Source: CAHJXF01 sp964657795
Lineage (GTDB): Bacteria; Pseudomonadota; Gammaproteobacteria; Burkholderiales; Burkholderiaceae_D
Length of the DNA: 12,912 nt
Direction: 5' to 3'
Assembly (NCBI GenBank): GCA_964657795.1
Contig: CAZZWS010000116.1
Location: 1 to 12,912, forward strand
The notes under the pieces were generated by a model that saw only the letters and a program-made list of their open reading frames with translations, did no database searches and was not told the DNA's origin. Positions within the stretch are counted from its first letter, which is position 1. Each line of letters starts with the position of its first letter. The position numbers and the translations under genes are program-made. Positions 6,674-12,912 of this stretch are shown piece by piece.

Positions 6674-7520
6674 CCTCGGCCTCGCCCCTCGTCGACCGAC
6701 GACTCATCGGCGTTGCCGCCCGATGATGGGCACGTTCGTCGAGATCGGCATCGACGATGCGTCGCTCGATGCCGCGCTGATCGAGCGTGCGATGACCGCC
6801 GCGTTCGCGGCTGCCGCGCGCGTCGCCTCGTCGATGTCCTTCCACGATGCGCGGAGCGGGCTGTCGCGACTCAATGCCACGGCGAGCACGTGCGAGGTCG
6901 CCGCCGACGCCGAGCTCCACGACGTCCTCATGCACGCGCGTCGCTTGTTCGACGCGTCGAACGGGCTCTTCGACTGCACCGTCGGCGCGGACCTCGTGGC
7001 ACGCGGACTGTTGCCCCGCCACGGCGAAGCGATCGGGCCCGACGCCGCGACCTTCGACGATGTCGTCTTGCTCGGCGACTCGCGCGTACGCTATCGACGG
7101 CCGCTGTCCATCGACCTCGGCGGCATCGCGAAAGGCTACGCGGTCGATCGTGCCGTCGATGCGCTGGTCGCCTGCGGTGTCACGGCCGCCGTCGTCAACG
7201 CCGGCGGTGACCTCCGCGTGCTCGGCAGCGACCCGGTGCCCATCCACCTGCGCGACCTCGCTGGCGGACGATGGATCGAGGCCGGGCGGCTCGCCGACGG
7301 CGCCATCGCGACGTCGCTGCCCTATCGCGAAGGCAGGTCGCAGTCGCCGAGCGCGATCGTCGATCCCCAGGCGCGTCGCGTCGTCGAGGGTCGAACGATG
7401 TACTCGGTCATCGCGCCGACCTGCGTGATCGCGGACGGACTCACTAAGGTCCTCGCGATCGCCGGCCGGCTCGACGCGACGTTGTTGCGCACGTTCGACG
7501 CCGCGCAACTGCTGCATTGA
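6663..7520 (+). CDS. apbE: FAD:protein FMN transferase, ApbE family
   Basis: Mg-dependent enzyme that moves FMN from FAD onto a Ser/Thr of a target protein, here presumably T152 of the preceding product. The 285-residue sequence shows the family motifs: RPMMGTFVEI at about 19-28, SIDLGGIAKGYAVD at 149-162, VNAGGDLRVLG at 178-188 and the metal-site region VIADGLTKVLAI at 255-266 (D258, T261). The usual His of the HIIDP motif is Ala here (AIVDP, 231-235). The GTG start at 6663 is chosen because the first ATG (6723) would cut the RPMMGT motif, and an in-frame stop at 6657 excludes anything longer. The resulting N-terminus has no hydrophobic segment, so it lacks the lipoprotein signal that many periplasmic ApbE proteins carry. 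It overlaps the FMN-binding gene by 11 bases. Family is sure; location is open. Confidence 0.9.
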   Translation: MRPDLGLAPRRPTTHRRCRPMMGTFVEIGIDDASLDAALIERAMTAAFAAAARVASSMSFHDARSGLSRLNATASTCEVAADAELHDVLMHARRLFDASNGLFDCTVGADLVARGLLPRHGEAIGPDAATFDDVVLLGDSRVRYRRPLSIDLGGIAKGYAVDRAVDALVACGVTAAVVNAGGDLRVLGSDPVPIHLRDLAGGRWIEAGRLADGAIATSLPYREGRSQSPSAIVDPQARRVVEGRTMYSVIAPTCVIADGLTKVLAIAGRLDATLLRTFDAAQLLH

Positions 7521-7530
7521 TCGCCGCGCG

Positions 7531-7989
7531 ATGACCAGTCGTCTTCGCCTCGGCCGGATGGCGCGCTGGCAGCGCCGCACGACCTACGTCGTGCTCGGTC
7601 TCTGCGCCGCGAGCGGCATCGGCTGGTTCGTGCTGCTCGACGGTTTGCACGCGACACCGACCGAGGCGCGTCCGTGGTGGGTCGCGCATGGACTGACGGC
7701 CGTCGTGGCCACGATGGCGATCGGCGCGTCGGCGACGCAGCACGTCATCGTGACGTGGCGCGCCGCGCGCAGTCGCTGGGCCGGCGGTATCAACCTCGCT
7801 TTGTTGCTCGGGCTGGTCGGGACCGCGCTCTATCTGATGTATGGCCCCGAAGCCGGTCACGACACGATGCACTGGGTGCATTCGATCGTGGGTCTGGTCG
7901 CGGTGGCGGGGTTCGTCTGGCACGTCGTCTGGGGACGCACGCGGGTGCCGGCTCACTACCGCAGCTCTCATGCCGGGACCGGGGAGTGA
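7531..7989 (+). CDS. Four-helix inner-membrane protein, probable diheme b cytochrome
   Basis: The 152-residue product has a basic head (RLRLGRMARWQRR) and four hydrophobic helices at about 19-38, 51-78, 86-106 and 113-135. The positive-inside rule gives N-in, C-in topology (RAARSR loop at 77-82, GRTR at 135-138). Histidines lie at matching depths: H53 in helix 2 and H117 (or H114) in helix 4 near the outer face, H71 and H131 in the same helices near the inner face. That is the layout of two bis-His b hemes spanning the membrane, as in cytochrome b561-like and DUF4405-type proteins. It starts 10 bases after apbE and closes the operon. Role inferred: passes electrons across the membrane to the flavoprotein. 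Heme binding is not proven, and the family name is a by-eye judgement. Confidence 0.7.
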   Translation: MTSRLRLGRMARWQRRTTYVVLGLCAASGIGWFVLLDGLHATPTEARPWWVAHGLTAVVATMAIGASATQHVIVTWRAARSRWAGGINLALLLGLVGTALYLMYGPEAGHDTMHWVHSIVGLVAVAGFVWHVVWGRTRVPAHYRSSHAGTGE

Positions 7990-7990
7990 C

Positions 7991-8010
7991 GATCGCCCGG
8001 ACGGGCGATC
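7991..8010 (+). terminator. Perfect hairpin just after the flavin operon
   Basis: GATCGCCCG at 7991-7999 and its exact complement CGGGCGATC at 8002-8010 leave only GA between them, so the real loop is 4 bases with 8 paired. It begins two bases after the stop codon of the membrane-protein gene. There is no T-run after it, so a classical intrinsic terminator is not shown. It may slow or partly end transcription, or protect the 3' end of the message. Confidence 0.35.
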
Positions 8011-8041
8011 ATCGAGTCCCGTCGTCGGCGAAGAATCGCAG

Positions 8042-8746
8042 ATGCCCTCTTCTACGTCCGGCAAGACGCTTCTCCTGATCGGCGCATCGCGAGGCCTCGG
8101 CCTCGCGCTCGCCCGCGAATACCTCGGGCGCGGCTGGCATGTCGTCGCGACCGAACGGGCCGGCTCGCGCTCGAAGCTGCACGCGCTGCTGGAAGCCGCT
8201 GACGGCCGGCTCGAGATCGAGACCGTCGACATCGTCGACACCGAACAACTGGCGGCGCTGCGCGCACGTCTCGCGTCGAGGACGTTCGAACTGCTGTTCG
8301 TCAACGCGGGCGTCAAGAACGACGATCGCGAAACGATCGCCGATGTCGCCACCGACGAGTTCGTGCGGGTCATGGTCACCAACGCGCTGGCTCCCATGCG
8401 CGTCGTCGAGACCCTGCAGGACCTCGTCGTTCCGGACGGCACGATCGGCATCATGTCCTCGGGACAGGGCAGCGTTTCCAACAACACGAACGGCGGCTAC
8501 GAGGTCTACCGCGCCAGCAAGGCGGCGCTCAACACGTTGATGCGCAGTTTCGCCGCGCGTCGTGCCGACGATCCGCGCACGCTGCTGCTCATGGCGCCGG
8601 GCTGGGTGCGGACGGAGCTGGGCGGCCCGGCGGCGCGCCTCGGCATCGAGGAAAGCATCCCGAACCTCGCGAACACCATCGATGCGCAAGCGGGCAGGGG
8701 AGGCCTGCAGTACCTGGATTACCTCGGCCGCGAGCTCCCCTGGTGA
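8042..8746 (+). CDS. Short-chain dehydrogenase/reductase, C-factor type
   Basis: NAD(P)-dependent cytoplasmic oxidoreductase of unknown substrate. The 234-residue product has the Rossmann glycine motif GASRGLG at 14-20, VNAG at 87-90, N114, S139/S140 and the catalytic pair Y156/K160 in YRASK. The set N114-S-Y156-K160 is complete, so activity is expected. The segments MSSGQGSVSNNTNGGYEVYR at 138-157 and APGWVRTELGG at 185-195 resemble the C-factor (CsgA) group of SDRs rather than FabG. The ATG at 8042 has GAAGAA about 6 bases upstream. A longer open frame reaches back into the previous gene, but those residues look out of frame and have no SDR character. It lies 52 bases after the flavin operon, beyond a hairpin, so co-transcription is uncertain. 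Substrate cannot be read. Confidence 0.85.
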   Translation: MPSSTSGKTLLLIGASRGLGLALAREYLGRGWHVVATERAGSRSKLHALLEAADGRLEIETVDIVDTEQLAALRARLASRTFELLFVNAGVKNDDRETIADVATDEFVRVMVTNALAPMRVVETLQDLVVPDGTIGIMSSGQGSVSNNTNGGYEVYRASKAALNTLMRSFAARRADDPRTLLLMAPGWVRTELGGPAARLGIEESIPNLANTIDAQAGRGGLQYLDYLGRELPW

Positions 8747-8760
8747 CGGCGGACCGTCAC
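8743..8760. terminator. Shared hairpin between convergent genes
   Basis: GTGACGG (8743-8749) and CCGTCAC (8754-8760) are exact complements around the loop CGGA. The left arm holds the TGA of the dehydrogenase and the right arm the TGA of the acyl-CoA synthetase on the other strand. The intergenic gap is only 10 bases, so one hairpin would serve both transcripts. No T-run follows on either side, so termination by it is a guess. Confidence 0.4.
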
Positions 8761-10487
8761 GCCGCGTCCTTCGGCGTCGTCCGTGCGTTCTCCGCCTCCT
8801 GCAGCGCGCGCCACATCACCTTGCCGGTGCCGGACTTCGGCAACGCGTCCACGAAGTCGATCACGCGCGGAATCTTGTAGGCCGCCATGTGCTCGCGCGC
8901 CCACGCGATGATGGCGTCGGCGCTGTCGGGGGTGCGGTGTTCCGGCTTCGTCACGATCAACGCCTTCACGGTCTCGCCACGGTACGCGTCGAACGTGCCG
9001 ATGATGCAGGCTTCCTGCACCAGCGGATGCTTATAGAGCATCGCCTCGACTTCGGCGGGCCAGACCTTGAAGCCCGACGCGTTGATCATCCGCTTCAGGC
9101 GATCCACCATGAAGAAGTAGCCGTCCTCGTCGATGCGCCCGAGGTCGCCGGTGCGGAAGAAACGCTTGCCGTCGTGTTCGATGAACGCGGCCGCGGTCTT
9201 GTCCGGATCGTTCCAGTAGCCCTGGAAGACGCCGGGCCCGTGCGTGATGATCTCGCCGGTCTCGCCTTGCGGCCGCTCGGCCAGCGTGTCCGGATCGATG
9301 ACGCGCGAGTCGGTGTCGCAGATGGGGACGCCTAGGCACTGCTTCTTGGCGCGCTGCGGGGGATTGGTGTGCGACGCCGCGATGGTCTCCGACAGTCCAT
9401 AGCCTTCGACGAAGTCGAGACCCCACAGGTTCTTGATCTTCTGCGCGACCGCTTCGGGCATCGCGGCGCCGCCGCCGGACAGGAAGGTCAGGCTGGACAG
9501 GTCGTACTCGGCGATCTTCGGATTGGCGAAGAGGTCGATGATCATCGTCGGGATGCAGGTCCAGTTGGTGACCCGATAGCGCGCGATGGCCTCGGCCGCG
9601 ACGTGCCGGTCCCAGCGCGGCAGCACGACCATCGTGCCGCCCGCCGCGATCAGCGAGTTCATGGCCTGCATGCCGGTGACGTGGAACATCGGTACCACGC
9701 CGAGCCCCACGGTGCCCGGCCCGACACCGCCCCACATCACGCCGTTCATCAGCACGTGCATCACCGATCGGTGCGTATGCACGCATCCCTTCGGCCTGCC
9801 GGTCGTGCCGGACGTGTACGGCATCACGCACCAGTCGTCGAGGCCGGCCCGATGCGGTCCCGGCACGCAGGCTTCGGCGATGGCGTCCTGCCAGCGCGTC
9901 ACGTGGGTCGTGTTCTCGACCGTGTTCGCGGCGCGAACGAAGTCGGGCATCGGCAGTTCGGTCGGCGCGGTCAACGCATCCGCGTAGGCGCCGACCACCG
10001 CGTGTTCGAGGATGGCCATGCCTTCCGGCAGTCCCCGCATCAGGGGCGCGAGCTGCGGCCAGTTGTCCTGTGCGAGCAGCGCGATGTGGGCGCCGCTGTC
10101 CTCGACGTAGTGACGCAGCTCGTCGGTCTTCAGCATCGGGTTGACCGGCACGATGAAGGCGTCGGCGCGCAGGATCGCGTAGTAGCCGATGACGAACTGC
10201 GGACTGTTCTGGAAGTCGAGCAGCACCCGGTCGCCGCGTGCCACGCCGTGGCGCTGCAGCCAGCCAGCGAGGGCGGTGGCCTGTCGGTGCAGCTCGCCGT
10301 AGGTCAGCACCGAGTCGTAGAACACGACCGCGGCATGGTCAGGATTCCGCGTGGCGGAAGCTTCGAGGTTGTACCAGAGGCTGTCCACCGGCGGCGCGAG
10401 ATGACGCGGCAGGCCGGGTGGCCAGAAGGCGAGGTGGCGCGTCGGATCGGCCGGCGCCGAGCTGTGGCTCGCGGCTAGGGTGCTCAT
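8757..10487 (-). CDS. AMP-forming acyl-CoA synthetase (fatty-acid-CoA ligase type)
   Basis: ATP-dependent enzyme that activates a carboxylic acid through an acyl-AMP to its CoA thioester, probably a medium- or long-chain fatty acid. The 576-residue product is full length for the family. Visible motifs: phosphate loop YTSGTTGRPKG at 224-234, FLSGGGAAMPE at 335-345, EGYGLSET at 361-368, RTGDLG at 445-450, hinge region DRLKRMINASGFKVWPAEVE at 462-481 and PKSGTGKVMWR at 550-560, with K556 as the catalytic lysine of the adenylation step. All are intact. The open frame runs on upstream to 10766, but that part overlaps the MFS gene. The ATG at 10487 has a good Shine-Dalgarno and gives the usual N-terminus. 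It converges on the dehydrogenase and follows the MFS gene on the same strand after 88 bases. Exact chain length is unknown. Confidence 0.92.
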   Translation of the reverse strand: MSTLAASHSSAPADPTRHLAFWPPGLPRHLAPPVDSLWYNLEASATRNPDHAAVVFYDSVLTYGELHRQATALAGWLQRHGVARGDRVLLDFQNSPQFVIGYYAILRADAFIVPVNPMLKTDELRHYVEDSGAHIALLAQDNWPQLAPLMRGLPEGMAILEHAVVGAYADALTAPTELPMPDFVRAANTVENTTHVTRWQDAIAEACVPGPHRAGLDDWCVMPYTSGTTGRPKGCVHTHRSVMHVLMNGVMWGGVGPGTVGLGVVPMFHVTGMQAMNSLIAAGGTMVVLPRWDRHVAAEAIARYRVTNWTCIPTMIIDLFANPKIAEYDLSSLTFLSGGGAAMPEAVAQKIKNLWGLDFVEGYGLSETIAASHTNPPQRAKKQCLGVPICDTDSRVIDPDTLAERPQGETGEIITHGPGVFQGYWNDPDKTAAAFIEHDGKRFFRTGDLGRIDEDGYFFMVDRLKRMINASGFKVWPAEVEAMLYKHPLVQEACIIGTFDAYRGETVKALIVTKPEHRTPDSADAIIAWAREHMAAYKIPRVIDFVDALPKSGTGKVMWRALQEAENARTTPKDAA

Positions 10488-10490
10488 GGG

Positions 10491-10497
10491 TCTCCTT
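10491..10497 (-). promoter_or_regulatory. Shine-Dalgarno AAGGAGA deciding the acyl-CoA synthetase start
   Basis: On the minus strand AAGGAGA is followed by CCC and then the ATG at 10487. It is the strongest ribosome-binding site in the window and settles the start against the long upstream open frame. I saw no convincing promoter in the 88-base gap, so the gene may depend on transcription from the MFS gene. Confidence 0.7.
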
Positions 10498-10575
10498 GGT
10501 CGATCGGTCGGTCGCGACTCGGGGTCGGACTGCCGTCGTTCATGAAACTCTACACGCGATGGCGGCCGCGCCACG

Positions 10576-11982
10576 TCAAGGCGGTCGCGGGCCGGCGAGG
10601 CTGCGCGAGCGGCCCACCCGCCAGCAGGCCAGCCCGATGGCCACGCAGACCACCTGACCGATCGCCAGCCACAAGGCAGACACCGACAGGATCGGCGCCA
10701 GGACGCCGGCCGCGACCGCGCCGAGCATGGTCTGGACGAACGACTGGCACGACGCCGCGACCCCACGGTGGGTCGGGAAGAGATCGAGGACCATCAGCGT
10801 CACGCCCGGCGCCGAGATCGACATGCCCATCGTGTAGAAGAAGATCGGCAGCACCGACCAGGGCACGGCGGGTGCGAGGAACACGTGGTAGACGAGGTTG
10901 ACCAGCGACGCGGTCCCCATCAGCAGGAAGCCGGTGCGCACCTGCTTGCCGATCTTCCAGCGACCCGCCGACCGATTGGCCAACAGCGCGCCGAGGAAGA
11001 TGCCGGCGACCGACGGGATGAAGAACCAGCCGAACTCGCGCTGCGAAAGATGCAGGTGTTCGATGATGAACACCGGCGCCGCGGCGACGTAGATGAACAG
11101 GCCGACGAAGCCGAAGGCCACGGTCCCGGCGTAGGCGTAGAAGCGCACGGTCGACAACACGGACCGATAGCTCGCCCACAGCGACGTCGCATTGAACGCC
11201 TGCCGCTGCGCGACGGGCAAGGTCTCCGGCAGCAGGCGCCATGCGGCCCACAGCAGCAGGAACGAATAGACGAAGAGCCCGAGGAAGATGCTCCGCCAGT
11301 CGAAGGTCTCGACCACCCAGCCGCCGAGGATGGGGGCGATGGCCGGCGCGATCGCGAAGATCATCGTGACCAGCGACAGCAGCTTCTCGGCTTCGGGGCC
11401 CGCGTAGAGATCGCGGACGATCGCGCGGCCGACGACGATGCCCGCGCCGGCCGACAGGCCCTGCAGGATGCGGAACGCCCACAGGTACTGGATCGAATGG
11501 GCCGACGCGCAGCCGAACGACGCGACCACGAAGACCACCAGCGACACGAGGATGACGATGCGACGGCCGAGCGCGTCGGACAGCGCGCCGTGCCAGAGGA
11601 TCATCGTCGCGAAGGCCAGCAGGTACGCGGTCATGGTCTGCTGGACCTGCAGCGCGGACGCGTCGAGCGATCGTTCGATCTCGGGGAAGGCCGGCAGATA
11701 GGCGTCGATCGAGAACGGACCGAGCATCGCGAGCGCCGCGAGCAGGATCGCGAGGCGCGTGCGACTCGGGACCGTGACGACGCGGGGCACGGTCCGCGGC
11801 TGCATGGATGCCACGACGTCGGCTGCGGCTTCCGCGCTGTTGCGACCGCTGCTGAAACTCGCGGCGTCGAGCGACGACGGTTCCATCATGCCGGCGCCGA
11901 GCATGCTGCGGATCGCGTCGGGATCGGACGCGACGTCGTTCTCGTCGGACTGGGGAGCGTGTTCGATGACGGGCTTGACCAT
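10576..11982 (-). CDS. MFS transporter, Bcr/CflA drug-efflux family
   Basis: Inner-membrane proton-driven exporter with 12 predicted helices. The opening of helix 1, GPFSIDAYLPAFPEIERSL at about 88-106, is the hallmark of Bcr/CflA proteins. GALSDALGRR at 132-141 is MFS motif A between helices 2 and 3, and RILQGLSAGAGIVVGRAIVRD at 171-191 is the helix 4-5 region of this family. I chose the ATG at 11982 (468 residues). Codons from there on have GC-rich third positions, while the frame back to a TTG at 12066 does not. An ATG at 11805 would give about 409 residues, nearer the family norm; none has a Shine-Dalgarno. With the chosen start there is an unusual polar N-terminal tail of about 75 residues. 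It is divergent from the dehalogenase-like gene and upstream of the acyl-CoA synthetase. Substrate unknown. Confidence 0.88.
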   Translation of the reverse strand: MVKPVIEHAPQSDENDVASDPDAIRSMLGAGMMEPSSLDAASFSSGRNSAEAAADVVASMQPRTVPRVVTVPSRTRLAILLAALAMLGPFSIDAYLPAFPEIERSLDASALQVQQTMTAYLLAFATMILWHGALSDALGRRIVILVSLVVFVVASFGCASAHSIQYLWAFRILQGLSAGAGIVVGRAIVRDLYAGPEAEKLLSLVTMIFAIAPAIAPILGGWVVETFDWRSIFLGLFVYSFLLLWAAWRLLPETLPVAQRQAFNATSLWASYRSVLSTVRFYAYAGTVAFGFVGLFIYVAAAPVFIIEHLHLSQREFGWFFIPSVAGIFLGALLANRSAGRWKIGKQVRTGFLLMGTASLVNLVYHVFLAPAVPWSVLPIFFYTMGMSISAPGVTLMVLDLFPTHRGVAASCQSFVQTMLGAVAAGVLAPILSVSALWLAIGQVVCVAIGLACWRVGRSRSLAGPRPP

Positions 11983-12134
11983 GGTGGGAGGCGTGACCTG
12001 CGACGACGCGGATCGGGACCGAATGCTACCGCGCGATCGACCCGTCGCCCGTCCGACATGAACCAAATCGGACGCGGGCGGACTGAACAGGGTGCCGCCG
12101 TTGCCCCGATCGCGCGTCTCCTCACGCCCCTTCC

Positions 12135-12912
12135 ATGCCGCCTGCCATGACCCTGCCCGTGTTCCAGCATCCGCCGAAGGCTCTCGCGTTCGATGTCTTC
12201 GGGACCGTCGTGGACTGGCGCGGCAGCGTGATCCGCGAGGTCGCCGCGCTCGCGGCGGCCAAGGGGTTCACGGTCGACGGTGCGGCGTTCGCGGACGCGT
12301 GGCGGGCCGGCTACCAGCCCGCGATGCACCGGGTGCGCATCGGCGAGCTGCCGTGGCTGCGAATCGACGCGCTGCATCGTCTGATCCTCGACGAGCTGAT
12401 CGAACGCTTCAGCCTCGACCTCGACGACATCGAACGCGGCGATCTCAATCGCGTCTGGCATCGTCTCGATCCATGGTCCGACAGCGTTCCCGGTCTCGCG
12501 TTGCTCAAGCGCCGCTTCGTCGTCACGACGTTGTCGAACGGCAACTTCTCGTTGTTGACCGCACTCGGCAAGTACGGTGGGCTGCCGTGGGACTGCATCG
12601 TCTCGGCCGAGCTGTTCCGTCATTACAAGCCGGACCCGGAGACCTATCTCGGCACCGCCGACCTGCTCGGCATCGCGCCGGACGAGCTGATGCTGGTGGC
12701 CTGTCATCCGAGTGACCTGCGCGCGGCGGCCGACGCCGGACTGCGGACGGCCTACGTCGCGCGGCCGCTGGAGAACGGACCGGACGCCGCGCCGCCGACG
12801 GTGATGGCTGGCGAGTTCGACGCGATGGCGACGGATTTCGTGGACCTCGCGCGGCAATTGGGCATCGACGGTGACCAGCCGGCGGATCTCGACCTCGATC
12901 TGGACTCGATTG
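12135..12912 (+). CDS. HAD-superfamily haloacid dehalogenase-like hydrolase (3' end outside window)
   Basis: Cytoplasmic HAD hydrolase resembling L-2-haloacid dehalogenase (type II). The 259 residues visible contain nucleophile D20 and T24 in FDVFGTVVDW (19-28), TLSNGN at 132-137 with S134 (motif II), K165 and Y171 in HYKPDPETY (motif III), and ACHPSDLRAAADAGLRTAYV at 189-208 with D194 (motif IV). The Asn that precedes the motif IV Asp in studied dehalogenases appears to be His or Pro here, so halide-carbon cleavage is uncertain and another hydrolase activity is possible. The tail is acidic (DLDLDLDS). ATGs at 12135 and 12147 are both possible starts; neither has a Shine-Dalgarno. No stop is reached by 12912, so the gene is truncated by the window edge, although the family is usually about 230-250 residues and its end must be close. 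It is divergent from the MFS gene with a 152-base gap. Confidence 0.85.
   Translation, partial: MPPAMTLPVFQHPPKALAFDVFGTVVDWRGSVIREVAALAAAKGFTVDGAAFADAWRAGYQPAMHRVRIGELPWLRIDALHRLILDELIERFSLDLDDIERGDLNRVWHRLDPWSDSVPGLALLKRRFVVTTLSNGNFSLLTALGKYGGLPWDCIVSAELFRHYKPDPETYLGTADLLGIAPDELMLVACHPSDLRAAADAGLRTAYVARPLENGPDAAPPTVMAGEFDAMATDFVDLARQLGIDGDQPADLDLDLDSI

Noticed and set aside
6555..7580. 341-codon minus-strand frame opposite apbE
   Set aside because: No motif; the plus strand has the full ApbE signature set. An antisense shadow.
6140..7989. Part of a Rnf or Nqr complex
   Set aside because: Only the FMN-bind domain and ApbE are shared. No RnfABCDE or NqrABDEF homologues are present, and the flavoprotein is a short stand-alone domain.
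10547..10579. Possible minus-strand promoter for the acyl-CoA synthetase (TTGACG and TAGAGT)
   Set aside because: The spacer is 21 bases, too long for a normal sigma-70 promoter, and TTGACG includes the MFS stop codon.
10488..10766. Upstream extension of the acyl-CoA synthetase frame
   Set aside because: It overlaps the 3' end of the MFS gene, has no family similarity, and a strong Shine-Dalgarno sets the start at 10487.
10768..12150. 460-codon open frame on the plus strand opposite the MFS gene
   Set aside because: It is low in hydrophobic residues and dominated by Arg, Asp, Gly and His, the mirror of a GC-rich membrane-protein gene. No recognisable motif.

Overview
The window is a GC-rich stretch with consistently GC-rich third codon positions. 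It comes from an aerobic Gram-negative bacterium, most likely a beta- or gammaproteobacterium. A cytochrome bo3-type quinol oxidase operon, Sec and lipoprotein signal peptides, a predicted outer-membrane barrel and a Bcr/CflA-type exporter all fit this. I cannot name a genus from sequence reading alone.

Layout: (1) 1-828 (+), the ATPase of a polar amino acid ABC importer; its partner genes would lie upstream of the window. (2) 1021-5028 (+), a compact cyoABCD operon for a heme-copper ubiquinol oxidase. All three junctions are ATGA stop/start overlaps. No cyoE (heme O synthase) follows. (3) 5029-5213, a regulatory gap with a 24-nt direct repeat, a -10-like hexamer and a strong palindrome that resembles a Fur box. 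(4) 5214-7989 (+), a tight four-gene operon: predicted outer-membrane beta-barrel, exported FMN-binding-domain protein, ApbE-like FMN transferase, and a four-helix membrane protein whose histidines are placed for two b hemes. (5) 8042-8746 (+), a short-chain dehydrogenase of the C-factor type. (6) 8757-10487 (-), an acyl-CoA synthetase that converges on the dehydrogenase; one hairpin holds both stop codons. (7) 10576-11982 (-), a Bcr/CflA-like MFS exporter. (8) 12135 to the window end (+), a HAD-superfamily haloacid dehalogenase-like protein, cut by the edge.

The part most worth attention is block 4 with its control region. Read together, the genes suggest an extracytosolic flavin electron-transfer chain. 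The membrane protein would carry electrons across the inner membrane through two hemes. The periplasmic protein would receive them on an FMN attached by ApbE. The barrel would link the chain to the outer membrane. The Fur-like box suggests iron control, so a ferric reductase or iron-uptake role is the leading guess. This is inference; no substrate can be read from the sequence.

Coding covers nearly the whole window and no gene-free stretch exceeds about 200 bases. I saw no rRNA, tRNA, CRISPR array, insertion sequence or phage gene.
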